From: Saccharothrix espanaensis DSM 44229
GTDB lineage: Bacteria; Actinomycetota; Actinomycetes; Mycobacteriales; Pseudonocardiaceae
Length of the DNA: 64,000 nucleotides
Reading direction: 5' to 3'
Assembly (NCBI RefSeq): GCF_000328705.1
Contig: NC_019673.1
Location: 9,296,654 to 9,360,653, forward strand
Part shown: positions 27,446-35,440 of the stretch, in pieces
Layout: every line of letters begins with the position of its first letter
Numbering within the stretch: the first letter of the stretch is position 1
Made by a program: the position numbers and the translations under genes
The notes under the pieces: model-generated
Database searches by the model: none
What the model was told of the DNA's origin: nothing
What the model saw: only the letters and a program-made list of their open reading frames with translations

Positions 27446-27489
27446 GGTTCCACCACCGGTCCCGCCTCGCCGTGCACCTTCACGATCAC
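27442..27489 (-). CDS. Possible 15-residue leader ORF coupled to the gene at 26942
   Basis: GTG at 27487-27489 is preceded by AGAGGAG with a 5-nt spacer, the best ribosome-binding site in this neighbourhood. The frame reads VIVKVHGEAGPVVEP and stops at 27442-27444, so its TGA overlaps the ATG of the next gene (ATGA). It may only serve to couple translation. No homologue was recognised. Confidence 0.45.
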   Translation of the reverse strand: MIVKVHGEAGPVVEP

Positions 27490-27641
27490 GTCGGCTCCTC
27501 TCGATTCACCACCGGCCACCTGGTGCCCCCGACCCGCCACCAGATCCGGAACGCGGCGCCCCGGCCCTTCTCGATCGGGGAATCGGCCCCGTGGGAACGT
27601 GTGCCCGGCCGTCGTGGATGTAACCTTGCTCGTAGTATCAG

Positions 27642-27654
27642 ATTACGACGTAAT
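27642..27654. promoter_or_regulatory. Palindrome in the promoter of cassette 2
   Basis: ATTACG-A-CGTAAT is a perfect 6+6 inverted repeat, 43 bp upstream of the XRE start. GTAACC at ~27620 and GGTTAC at ~27656 form a wider outer inverted repeat. It is analogous in place to the palindrome of cassette 1 but has a different sequence. Confidence 0.45.
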
Positions 27655-27696
27655 CGGTTACTGGGCTAGGTATCCGATCGGGTGAAGAGGTGTCCC

Positions 27697-28584
27697 ATGG
27701 CGTTAACGACCACGCCCACCGTGCTGCGCCGCTACATCGCGTTCGAGCTGCGGCGTCTGCGCGAGTCCGTCGTCCTGGCCGGCGGGACCGTCGGCCTGAG
27801 CCAGGCCGACGCCGCGAAGCGGCTGGACAACTCCAAGGCGCGCATCGCCCACTTCGAGTCCGGCCGCAACCTACCGAAGCTCACCGACGTCGAGATCCTG
27901 CTGCCGTTCTACGGTGCCGCCGACCTGGTCGAGGGCTTCAAGGAACTGATCGTCCAGGCCAGGACGACAACCCCGGTGTTCGAGCCCGACGAGTCGATGA
28001 CGCTGCCGCCCGGCTTCGACCTCTACCTCGGTCTGGAGCAGGGTGCGAGCCGCATCCTGACCTACGACGCCATGGCCTCGATCGGCCTGTTGCAGTGCGA
28101 GTCCTACGCCGAGGCGTTGCTCCGGGGCCACGACACGACGCTCTCCGACGACGAGCTCCGCCGGCGGCTCGACCTGCGGATACGACGACAGGACGTCCTC
28201 GACCGCGCGGAATCCCCGCTGGAGCTGGTCGCGGTGGTGGACGAAGCCGTTCTCCGCCGGCAGATCGGCGGCCCGCTGGTGCTCGGCCGCCAACTGGATC
28301 ACCTGCTCACCGCAGCGCAACGGCCCAACGTCTCGATCAGAGTGCTGCCCTACACCGCAGGCGTGCACCCGGCGCTGCACGGACCGTTCACCATCATGGA
28401 GTTCCCCATCGCCCGCGATCCCGGAGTCGTCTACGTGGAGGACCGGATCGGCGGCCGGTACCGCGATAATGTCGAGGACATAGACGAGTACGCCGCCGTG
28501 GCGGGGCGGCTGCTGGAGTTGGCGCTCCCCGAACCGGACTCGGCGTCGATGATCGGCAGCATCCGCGAGGAGTTGAAGAGATGA
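27697..28584 (+). CDS. XRE-family regulator with DUF5753 domain (cassette 2)
   Basis: The 295-residue protein has a helix-turn-helix at ~10-65 (LSQADAAKRLDNSKARIAHFE) and a DUF5753 domain after ~100 (LGLEQGASRILTYDAMASIG; SIRVLPYTAGVHPALHGPFT). The ATG at 27697 is preferred over the in-frame GTG at 27682 because AAGAGG lies 7 nt upstream of it. Its stop overlaps the DUF397 gene by ATGA at 28581-28584, so the pair is translationally coupled. Confidence 0.9.
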   Translation: MALTTTPTVLRRYIAFELRRLRESVVLAGGTVGLSQADAAKRLDNSKARIAHFESGRNLPKLTDVEILLPFYGAADLVEGFKELIVQARTTTPVFEPDESMTLPPGFDLYLGLEQGASRILTYDAMASIGLLQCESYAEALLRGHDTTLSDDELRRRLDLRIRRQDVLDRAESPLELVAVVDEAVLRRQIGGPLVLGRQLDHLLTAAQRPNVSIRVLPYTAGVHPALHGPFTIMEFPIARDPGVVYVEDRIGGRYRDNVEDIDEYAAVAGRLLELALPEPDSASMIGSIREELKR

Positions 28585-28784
28585 CCACCACGTGGTCCTG
28601 GCGCAAGTCGACTCGATCAGCCACCAACGGTCAGTGCGTCGAGATCGGCACCCGTGCCGACGAGACGACCGTAGGCGTACGCGACAGCAAGCTCGGCGAC
28701 GCGAGCGCCATCCTGCTATTCCCGGCACGCGCGTTCGCCGCGTTCACCGGAACCCACCAGCACAAGTCCGACAACCGAGGCTGA
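28581..28784 (+). CDS. DUF397 protein (cassette 2)
   Basis: The 67-residue protein has the DUF397 pattern: WRKSTRSATNGQCVEIGT, then VGVRDSKLGDASAILLFPARAFAAF. The TRSATNGQCVEI form is more diverged than the copies at 4864 and 50111. It is coupled to the upstream XRE gene and followed by a strong bidirectional terminator. Confidence 0.87.
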   Translation: MTTTWSWRKSTRSATNGQCVEIGTRADETTVGVRDSKLGDASAILLFPARAFAAFTGTHQHKSDNRG

Positions 28785-28850
28785 CCCAGGCACCCCGGCC
28801 CAGTCGCGAACAGTCGCCGGGACCCAGTCGCACCAAAGGCGGCATACGCA

Positions 28851-28904
28851 CCGACTGCGGGGCACTCCCACTACCGCGAGGTAGCCGGGGTGCCCCGCAG
28901 TCGG
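28851..28904. terminator. Bidirectional terminator hairpin between cassette 2 and leuS
   Basis: An 18-bp stem (CCGACTGCGGGGCACTCC with its complement at 28887-28904, one mismatch) encloses a second small hairpin, CTACC-GCGA-GGTAG. It lies between the convergent DUF397 and leuS genes and ends 2 bp from the leuS stop. No T-run is present, which is usual in actinomycetes. Confidence 0.8.
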
Positions 28905-28905
28905 C

Positions 28906-31677
28906 TCACAGCACCACGTTCACCAGCCGGCCCGGCACCACGATCACCTTGCGCGGCTCACCGGTCAGCAGCTCGGCCACCTTCGGGTCGCCCAGCGCCG
29001 CCGCCTTGACCTCGTCCGGCGACGCCGACGCGGCCACCACCACGCGGGCCTTGACCTTGCCGTTGACCTGGATCGGGTACTCCACGGTGTCCTCGACCAG
29101 GAACTTCTCCTCGGCGCGCGGGAACGGCCCGTGCGCCAACGACTCCGCGTGCCCCAGCTTCGCCCACAGCTCCTCGGCCACGTGCGGGCACAGCGGGGCC
29201 AGCAGCAGCACCATCGGCTCGGCCAACGCCCTCGGCGCGCCGCCCGGGAAGTGCTTGGTGACGAAGTTGTTCAGCTCGATCAGCTTCGCGCCCGCCGTGT
29301 TGTAGCGCAGGTTCGCGTAGTCGTCGTGCACGCCCGCGATCGTCTTGTGCAGCAGCCGCAGCGCGTCCTCGGCCGGCTCCTCGTCGGTGACCCGCAGCGC
29401 GCCGGTCTCCTCGTCAACCAGGTTGCGCCACAGGCGTTGCAGGAACCGCTGCGCGCCCACGACGTCCTTGGTCGCCCACGGGCGGGAGACGTCCATCGGC
29501 CCCATCGACATCTCGTAGAGCCGGAACGTGTCCACGCCGTACCGGTCGCACATGTCGTCCGGCGTCACGACGTTCTTCAGGCTCTTGCCCATCTTGCCGT
29601 ACTCGCGCTTGACCTCGGCGCCCTCGAAGAAGTACTTGCCGTCGCGCTCCTCGACCTGCTCGGCCGGCACCGGCGTGCCGCGCTCGTCGCGGTAGGCGTA
29701 CGCCTCGATGTAGCCCTGGTTGAACAGCCGCCGGTACGGCTCGTCACCGGACACGTGGCCCAGGTCGAACAGCACCTTCTGCCAGAACCGGGAGTACAGC
29801 AGGTGCAGCACCGCGTGCTCGACGCCGCCGATGTACAGGTCGACGCCGCCCGGGTCGTTCGCGCCGTGCTCGGCCCGGGGCCCCAGCCAGTAGCGCTCGT
29901 TCTCGGCGTTGACGAACCGCTCGGTCTCCGTCGGGTCGACGTACCGCAGCTGGTACCAGCACGACCCCGCCCAGTTGGGCATGGTGTTGGTCTCCCGGCG
30001 GTACTTCTTCGGCCCGTCGCCCAGGTCCAGCTCGACCTCGACCCACTCGCCCGCACGGGACAGCGGCGGCGACGGCTCGGAGTTCGCGTCGTCCGGCTCG
30101 AAGGTCCGCGGCGAGTAGTCGTCCACGTCGGGCAGCTCGATCGGCAGCATCGACTCGGGCACCGCGATCGGCGTGCCGGCCTCGTCGTAGACGATCGGGA
30201 ACGGCTCGCCCCAGTACCGCTGCCGGGAGAACAGCCAGTCGCGCAGCTTGAACTGCACGGTGCCCTCGCCCCGGTCGTGCTCCTCCAGCCAGGCGATGAT
30301 CGTCTTCTTGGCCTCGGCGACGTCCAGCCCGTCCAGGAACCCGCTGTTCACCGCCGGTCCGGTACCGGTGTACGCCTCGCCCTCGAACCCGTCGGGCGGC
30401 CGCACGGTCCGGATGATCGGCAGGTCGAACGCCGTGGCGAAGTCCCAGTCGCGCTGGTCCTGGCCGGGCACCGCCATGATCGCGCCGGTGCCGTAGCCCA
30501 TCAGCACGTAGTCGGCGACGTAGACCGGGATCTCCGCGCCGGTCACCGGGTTCACCGCGTGCGCGCCGGTGAAGACGCCGGTCTTCTCCTTGTTCTCCTG
30601 CCGGTCCAGGTCCGACTTGCGGGCCACCGCGCGGCGGTACTCGGCGATCGCGCCCACCCGGTCGGCGGCGGCGATCTCGTCCACCAGCGGGTGTTCCGGG
30701 GCCAGCACCACGTAGGTCGCGCCGAACAGCGTGTCCGGGCGGGTGGTGAACACCTCGATGTCGTGCCCGCCCACCGCGAACCGCACCCGCGCGCCGTGCG
30801 AGCGGCCGATCCAGTTGCGCTGCATGGACTTGACCTTCTCCGGCCAGTCCAGCCGGTCCAGGTCGTCGATCAGCCGGTCGGAGTAGGCGGTGATCCGCAT
30901 CATCCACTGCCGCAGCGACCGCCGGAACACCGGGAAGTTGCCGCGCTCGCTGCGGCCGTCGGCGGTGACCTCCTCGTTGGCCAGCACGGTGCCCAGCCCG
31001 GGGCACCAGTTCACCGGGGCCTCGGACAGGTAGGCCAGCCGGTAGCCGCCCAGCACCTGCTCCCGCTGCGCGCCGGTCAGCTCGGCCCACGGCCGGCCGT
31101 CCGGCGTGGGGCGCGTGCCGTCGGCGAACCGCGCCTCCAGCTCGGCGATCGGGCGGGCCTTCTTCGCCTCGTCGTCGAACCAGGAGTTGAAGATCTGCAG
31201 GAAGATCCACTGGGTCCACTTGTAGTAGCCCGGGTCGATCGTGGAGATCCGGCGGCGCTCGTCGTGGCCCAGGCCGACCCGGCGGATCTGCCGCAGGTAG
31301 GTCTGGATGTTGGCCTCGGTGGTGGCGCGCGGGTGCTGCCCGGTCTGCACGGCGTACTGCTCGGCGGGCAGGCCGAACGCGTCGAAGCCCATGGTGTGCA
31401 GCACGTTGCGGCCGGTCATCCGGTGGTACCGGGCGAACACGTCGGTGCCGATGAAGCCCAGCGGGTGCCCGACGTGCAGGCCCGCGCCCGACGGGTACGG
31501 GAACATGTCCTGCACGAACAGCTTGTCGGCCGGCACCTCGCCCCGCAGCGGCCCGACCGGGTTGGGCGCGTGGAACGTCCCGCGCTCCTCCCACTCCCGC
31601 TGCCACCGCCGCTCGATGCCGCCGGCCAGCTCGGCGGTGTAGCGGAAGGCGGGCGTCTCGGACGCGTCGGTGCTCAT
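28906..31677 (-). CDS. leuS: Leucyl-tRNA synthetase
   Basis: The 923-residue class I synthetase charges tRNA-Leu. The HIGH motif appears as HVGH in PSGAGLHVGHPLGF near residue 70. The KMSKS loop is KMGKS (YGKMGKSLKNVVTPDD), as is usual for actinobacterial LeuRS. The CP1 editing domain is present (~240-440: FTTRPDTLFGATYVVLAPEH), as is the C-terminal anticodon-binding region. The length is normal. Transcription appears to be controlled by a Leu-codon attenuator in the ~130 bp upstream. Confidence 0.97.
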   Translation of the reverse strand: MSTDASETPAFRYTAELAGGIERRWQREWEERGTFHAPNPVGPLRGEVPADKLFVQDMFPYPSGAGLHVGHPLGFIGTDVFARYHRMTGRNVLHTMGFDAFGLPAEQYAVQTGQHPRATTEANIQTYLRQIRRVGLGHDERRRISTIDPGYYKWTQWIFLQIFNSWFDDEAKKARPIAELEARFADGTRPTPDGRPWAELTGAQREQVLGGYRLAYLSEAPVNWCPGLGTVLANEEVTADGRSERGNFPVFRRSLRQWMMRITAYSDRLIDDLDRLDWPEKVKSMQRNWIGRSHGARVRFAVGGHDIEVFTTRPDTLFGATYVVLAPEHPLVDEIAAADRVGAIAEYRRAVARKSDLDRQENKEKTGVFTGAHAVNPVTGAEIPVYVADYVLMGYGTGAIMAVPGQDQRDWDFATAFDLPIIRTVRPPDGFEGEAYTGTGPAVNSGFLDGLDVAEAKKTIIAWLEEHDRGEGTVQFKLRDWLFSRQRYWGEPFPIVYDEAGTPIAVPESMLPIELPDVDDYSPRTFEPDDANSEPSPPLSRAGEWVEVELDLGDGPKKYRRETNTMPNWAGSCWYQLRYVDPTETERFVNAENERYWLGPRAEHGANDPGGVDLYIGGVEHAVLHLLYSRFWQKVLFDLGHVSGDEPYRRLFNQGYIEAYAYRDERGTPVPAEQVEERDGKYFFEGAEVKREYGKMGKSLKNVVTPDDMCDRYGVDTFRLYEMSMGPMDVSRPWATKDVVGAQRFLQRLWRNLVDEETGALRVTDEEPAEDALRLLHKTIAGVHDDYANLRYNTAGAKLIELNNFVTKHFPGGAPRALAEPMVLLLAPLCPHVAEELWAKLGHAESLAHGPFPRAEEKFLVEDTVEYPIQVNGKVKARVVVAASASPDEVKAAALGDPKVAELLTGEPRKVIVVPGRLVNVVL

Positions 31678-31714
31678 CTCGGGTCTTCCCTTCGGTTGCC
31701 GGCCCCTGACATGA

Positions 31715-31749
31715 CGAAACCCCCCAGCCCAGGACAGGCATGAGGGGTT
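31715..31749 (-). terminator. leuS attenuator terminator
   Basis: On the leuS strand, AACCCC (31744-31749) pairs with GGGGTT (31718-31723) and an inner stem adds about six pairs with one bulge. The hairpin ends in TTTCGTC. It lies 38 bp upstream of the leuS ATG and downstream of the leader peptide, where an attenuator terminator would be expected. Confidence 0.65.
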
Positions 31750-31750
31750 G

Positions 31751-31778
31751 CCGCGCTGACCCGTGGGGGTCGGCGCGG
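31751..31778 (-). promoter_or_regulatory. leuS leader hairpin 1 (pause/alternative stem)
   Basis: A 12-bp stem (CCGCGCCGACCC with GGGTCAGCGCGG, one G-T pair, 4-nt loop) begins at the base right after the stop codon of the leader peptide. A ribosome stalled on the Leu codons would cover its 5' arm. I could not identify a convincing competing antiterminator pairing. Confidence 0.6.
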
Positions 31779-31808
31779 CTAGCTAAGGAGCAGGCGGGCC
31801 GTGCTCAT
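31779..31808 (-). CDS. leuS leader peptide (MSTARLLLS)
   Basis: This is a 9-codon frame, ATG at 31806-31808 and TAG at 31779-31781, with three consecutive leucine codons (CTG CTC CTT) immediately before the last sense codon. It is followed at once by hairpin 1 and then the terminator. There is no ribosome-binding site, but TACCGT lies exactly 7 nt upstream of the ATG, consistent with a leaderless transcript. Comparable leuS attenuators have been predicted in some Streptomyces. Confidence 0.75.
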   Translation of the reverse strand: MSTARLLLS

Positions 31809-31821
31809 GGCAGCAACGGTA

Positions 31822-32820
31822 TCAGCGCAGCGCGAGCACGATGAACTGGGTGACCTGCGCGGGCGAGAAGTTGTCGTCGGAGACCAGCAGCAGCGTGCCG
31901 CCCGGTCCCCAGGCCATGCCCTCGACGTTGTCCACCCGGCTGAGCGGGAAGTCGGCGAGGTCCGCGAGCAGCTTCTTGCGCATCGGCTTCGCCCCGTCCA
32001 ACGGCTTGTCCTTGACGTTCGCAGCGCCGTGCGCGGTGGCCTCGAACAGCCGGACCTTGTTGCCCACGCCCGGGACGAACGAGCGCTCCAGCACCAGCAG
32101 GCCGTCCCGGTGGGGGAGCACCGCGGCGACACCGGTGCCGCCGCCCGGCGCGAACACCGGCTCCTGCCGGTAGACGTACTGGGCCAGCACCCGGTCCGGG
32201 GTCTGCACGGTGAGCCGGGAGACCGCGCCGCGGGTGTGGTCGGCGGGCGGGCCGTCCTGGAGCAGCGGCCCCTCGACGGCCGTGATCACCCGTCCGTGTG
32301 ACAGGGCCAGTCCCTCCAACGCCTCGTTGCGGCGCGGGCCGGAGTCCGGGCGCATCTTCAGGTTGTCGGCCAGGACGTGCTCGCGGACGAACCCGCCGTC
32401 CCGGGTCGCCTCCCGCACGGACGGGTCGATGAGCGTGCCGCCGTTGCGCTCGCCCTCCTGCACCCAGAGGTAGTGCCCGGTGCGCGGGTCGACCCGGACG
32501 TCCTCCGGGTCGACGGTGTTCGCCGGGTACGGCACGCCCTCGGCGTTGCGCAGGCGGTGCACGGCGGTGAACGTCGGCACGCCCCGCGCCGAGATCTTCG
32601 CGGTGTAGAACCGGGCGGCCGCGCGGTCGTCGCTGATCAGGACGTACTGGCCGGTCCACGGGTCGCGGTCGAGCCCGGACAGGCCGCCGACCGTCGTGCC
32701 CCCGACCGTCGTGCCGGGGGCGAGGACGTGCTCGGCCACGAACCGCACCCCCGGCGCGGCGTCGGCCTGCGCCGGGAGCAGCGCGAGGATCAGGGCGGGG
32801 ACGAGCGCGGTCCGCAGCAT
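31822..32820 (-). CDS. Secreted phytase-like (esterase-like) protein A
   Basis: The 332-residue protein has a signal peptide (MLRTALVPALILALLPAQADA) and a phytase-like/esterase-like beta-propeller domain: VGGLSGLDRDPWTGQYVLISDD, ANTVDPEDVRVDPRTGHYLWV, NEALEGLAL, then DNVEGMAWGPGG and LLVSDDNFSP. The conserved acidic residues fit a metal-binding propeller. It is paralogous to the gene at 32996-34087. Its 3' end overlaps the likely -35 region of the leuS leader promoter. Confidence 0.82.
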   Translation of the reverse strand: MLRTALVPALILALLPAQADAAPGVRFVAEHVLAPGTTVGGTTVGGLSGLDRDPWTGQYVLISDDRAAARFYTAKISARGVPTFTAVHRLRNAEGVPYPANTVDPEDVRVDPRTGHYLWVQEGERNGGTLIDPSVREATRDGGFVREHVLADNLKMRPDSGPRRNEALEGLALSHGRVITAVEGPLLQDGPPADHTRGAVSRLTVQTPDRVLAQYVYRQEPVFAPGGGTGVAAVLPHRDGLLVLERSFVPGVGNKVRLFEATAHGAANVKDKPLDGAKPMRKKLLADLADFPLSRVDNVEGMAWGPGGTLLLVSDDNFSPAQVTQFIVLALR

Positions 32821-32869
32821 GCGTCCAGCAGACCAGACCAGGGTGTCCGGCCGGTGAACCCGGAGGTGG

Positions 32870-32905
32870 GTGAGCCGCCCGCTGGTGGTTCGACGGGCGG
32901 CTCAC
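32870..32905. terminator. Hairpin terminator between the phytase-like paralogues
   Basis: A perfect 12-bp stem (GTGAGCCGCCCG with CGGGCGGCTCAC) and a 12-nt loop lie downstream of the stop at 32996 on the minus strand. It would end transcription of paralogue B before paralogue A. Confidence 0.75.
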
Positions 32906-32995
32906 GCGGTCGGGCCTGGGATCACTCGTCGTCGGGCGGCCCTTCCGCCACCGGGCGCGGTTCCGCGAGGTGGTCGGACGCTGTCGGCCCGGACC

Positions 32996-34087
32996 TCACC
33001 GGATCGCCAGCGCGATGAACCGGGTGACCTCCTCGGCGGCGAAGTTGTCGTCGCTGACCAGCACCAGCGTGCGCTCGCCGGAGGGCAGGCGCGGGCCCCA
33101 GGCCAGGCCCTCGACGTTGTCGATCAGCGGCAGCGGGAAGTCGTCCAGGTCGGCGACGAGCTTCTTGCGCACCGGCTTGGCGTCCGCGCCCTGGAGGCTG
33201 CGCACGCCCTTCACGTCGGTCGAGCCCCAGAGGTCGATCTCGTAGAGCCGCACCTTGTAGTCCGAGCCGGGCACCCAGCTCCGCTCCAGGGTGAAGTAGT
33301 GGCCGGGGCGCTGCGGGTCGGCCAGGATCGCGGGCACCCCGGTGTCCGGGCCCCAGGGGCCGGGCTCGGGCGCGGCGAACAGCGGCTCCAGCGGGTACAC
33401 GTGCTGGGAGAGCACATGCCCGAGCCGGCTCTGCACGGTGATCCGGGCCACCGAGCCGCGCTCGGTCGTGGACTCCTCGCCGTCCTCCAGCAGCGGACCC
33501 TCCACGATCGAGGTCAGCAGCAGGCCGGCCGCGTCGAACGTGATCGCCTCCAGCGCGCGGTTGCCGCGCGGGCCCGCGTCCGGGGTGATCGCGTAGTTCG
33601 CGGGCAGCGGGAGGGTGGAGCGGTGCGCGCCGGCGCGGGACGAGCGCTCGATCGACGGCTGGATCGGCGTCGCGGACCGGTTGCCCTCCTGGGACCACCA
33701 GTAGTCGCCGGTCAGCGGGTCGACCCGGACGTCCTCGGGGTCGACGGCGTTGGCCGGGTAGGTGCTGCCGTCCGGGCGGCGCAGCGGGGTGGTGCCGGTG
33801 AGCGCGAGGTCGTGCACGCCGGTCGCGTCGACGTCCAGCCGCGCGGTGTAGGTCCGGACCGGGTTGATGTTCGAGCGGTCGTCGCTGATCAGGACGTACT
33901 CGCCGGTGCGGGGGTCGCGGTCGACGCCGGACAGGCCACCCACGGTGGTGCCCTGGAAGGCGACCTTGTGCGGGAGCGTGGCGAAGCCGAGGTAACGGGC
34001 CTGCGGGGCGGCCGCGGCGGCCGGCGCGGCGGCCACGACCGCGGTGACGACCAGCGCGGCGGCGGTCAGACAAGATCGAAATCTCAT
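32996..34087 (-). CDS. Secreted phytase-like (esterase-like) protein B
   Basis: The 363-residue protein starts at the ATG at 34085-34087, which begins a clear signal peptide (MRFRSCLTAAALVVTAVVAAA). The domain matches its neighbour: VGGLSGVDRDPRTGEYVLISDD, NAVDPEDVRVDPLTGDYWW, NRALEAITFD, LIDNVEGLAWGP and LVLVSDDNF. The longer open frame extending to 34423 has no signal peptide at its start and is rejected. A terminator lies between it and paralogue A, so the two are probably separate units. Confidence 0.82.
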   Translation of the reverse strand: MRFRSCLTAAALVVTAVVAAAPAAAAAPQARYLGFATLPHKVAFQGTTVGGLSGVDRDPRTGEYVLISDDRSNINPVRTYTARLDVDATGVHDLALTGTTPLRRPDGSTYPANAVDPEDVRVDPLTGDYWWSQEGNRSATPIQPSIERSSRAGAHRSTLPLPANYAITPDAGPRGNRALEAITFDAAGLLLTSIVEGPLLEDGEESTTERGSVARITVQSRLGHVLSQHVYPLEPLFAAPEPGPWGPDTGVPAILADPQRPGHYFTLERSWVPGSDYKVRLYEIDLWGSTDVKGVRSLQGADAKPVRKKLVADLDDFPLPLIDNVEGLAWGPRLPSGERTLVLVSDDNFAAEEVTRFIALAIR

Positions 34088-34183
34088 GGGGCCGAGCCTG
34101 CCGGGGTGGTGATCCACGCGATAGCGCTCAGTCGGGTGACCCCGTTCGGCGGACCTGGTGCGTTCCCGGCCGGCGGCCGCGCT

Positions 34184-34199
34184 TACCCTCGACGGTGTG
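34184..34199 (+). promoter_or_regulatory. -10 element for a leaderless SdpI-like transcript
   Basis: TACCCT (34184-34189) lies exactly 7 nt before the GTG at 34197. No ribosome-binding site is present. The same hexamer and spacing occur before the genes at 43175 and 45056. Confidence 0.55.
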
Positions 34200-34595
34200 A
34201 ACATCGTGCTGCTTGTCGTCCTGGGGCTGGTCGGTGCCGCACTCGGGGTCGTCGGCGTCCTCGGGCTGCGCGGTCGGCTCCGGCGCAACCGGTTCTTCGG
34301 GGTGCGCACCAAGGCCACGCTGCGTGACGACGAGGCGTTCACCCTCGCCAACAAGGTCGCCGCGGTGCCCACCGCGGTGGCCGGCGCGATCGCCCTGGTC
34401 ACAGCGGCGGCGGTGGCGGTCAACCCGTCGACCGCGCTGGTCGTGGGCCTGATCGGGCTGGTCGGCTCGCTGGTGATCGCGGCGGCCGGCGGCGTGCTGG
34501 GCCACCGCGCGGCCGAGGCGCTGCCCGAGCCCGAGACCTCCGGCTGCGGCGGCTGCGCGTGCGCCGGCGCGTGCGGCGTGCTCCAGCGCGCCTGA
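34197..34595 (+). CDS. SdpI-like membrane protein with Cys-rich tail
   Basis: The 132-residue protein shows three hydrophobic helices (residues ~3-22, ~55-75, ~80-102). After the first comes the SdpI-family segment RRNRFFGVRTKATLRDDEAF. The C-terminus carries SGCGGCACAGACGVL with five cysteines, which is not part of the usual domain and could bind metal or form disulfides. The GTG at 34197 is chosen for the leaderless promoter and because the first helix starts there. Confidence 0.72.
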   Translation: MNIVLLVVLGLVGAALGVVGVLGLRGRLRRNRFFGVRTKATLRDDEAFTLANKVAAVPTAVAGAIALVTAAAVAVNPSTALVVGLIGLVGSLVIAAAGGVLGHRAAEALPEPETSGCGGCACAGACGVLQRA

Positions 34596-34624
34596 CCAGG
34601 AGGTCGCCGGCGGGCCGCTGATCG

Positions 34625-35206
34625 CTAGTTGCGGCGGACGTCCACCGGGAACGTGGCCAGCAGCGCCGTCGGCATCCCCTGGCGGCGCAGCACCCGGCCC
34701 CACAGGTCGACGTTCGGCGGGGTCAGCACGTCGTCGGGCAGGCCGGGCACCACGATCCAGTCGCCGCGCTCGATCTCGCCCGCCAGCTGGCCCTCGCCCC
34801 ACCCCGAGTAGCCCGCGAACACCCGCAGCCCACGCACCTTCTCGACCAGCGCGTCCGGGTCCGAGTCCAGGTCGATCAGGGCCACCGGGCCGTGCACGTT
34901 CACCACGCCCTCCAGCGCCCCGTGGTCCTCGCCGGTGCGCAGGGCCGCCAGGCACAGGGCCGTCTTCTGCTGCACCGGGCCGCCGATGTAGACCGCCTGC
35001 GGCCGGGTCGCGTGCGGGCCCCACGCCGGCAGCACGTCGTGCACGGCGACCTCGCTGGGCCGGTTGAGCACGACACCCAGGGTGCCCTCGCCGCGGTGGT
35101 CGATGATGTAGACCACCGTGCGGCGGAAGTTCGAGTCGGTCAGGCTCGGTGCCGCGACCAGCAGGGAACCCGGTTCGACTTCCGCATCAGGACGCACGGG
35201 CACCAT
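34625..35206 (-). CDS. YqgE/AlgH family protein (UPF0301)
   Basis: The 193-residue protein contains the UPF0301 hallmarks: GSLLVAAPSLTDSNFRRTVVYIIDH, GTLGVVLNRPSEV, VYIGGPVQQKTALCLA and RVFAGYSGWGEGQLAGEI. The family is widespread and its precise biochemical function is not settled. The gene stands alone between the SdpI-like gene and the MFS transporter. Confidence 0.93.
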   Translation of the reverse strand: MVPVRPDAEVEPGSLLVAAPSLTDSNFRRTVVYIIDHRGEGTLGVVLNRPSEVAVHDVLPAWGPHATRPQAVYIGGPVQQKTALCLAALRTGEDHGALEGVVNVHGPVALIDLDSDPDALVEKVRGLRVFAGYSGWGEGQLAGEIERGDWIVVPGLPDDVLTPPNVDLWGRVLRRQGMPTALLATFPVDVRRN

Positions 35207-35440
35207 GATCCCAGACGACGCACATCACACCGGGAGCGGAACATCCGGGTTACCGTTGTCGTTGTACGAACCGTCAGGCGCCATCGAGTCCCCCGGGCCC
35301 AACATAAACTGCCTTCGCGGAATACCGTCCGGCTGGAGCCGCGTAGCGCAACCCGCCGAGAGGCGACCGGGCGCCTGGCCCGAGGAGGCCGGACCCACGC
35401 GGGTCCGGCCTTCTGGGTTGTCAAGGCATAGGCTCGCGAG

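Noticed and set aside
28851..28904. Possible tRNA-like cloverleaf
   Set aside because: The folding is a single long stem with an inner hairpin; there are no T or D arm consensus bases and no CCA end. It fits a terminator.
32996..34423. Longer start (34423) for phytase-like protein B
   Set aside because: The extension has no signal sequence and would put the real signal peptide in the middle of the protein.
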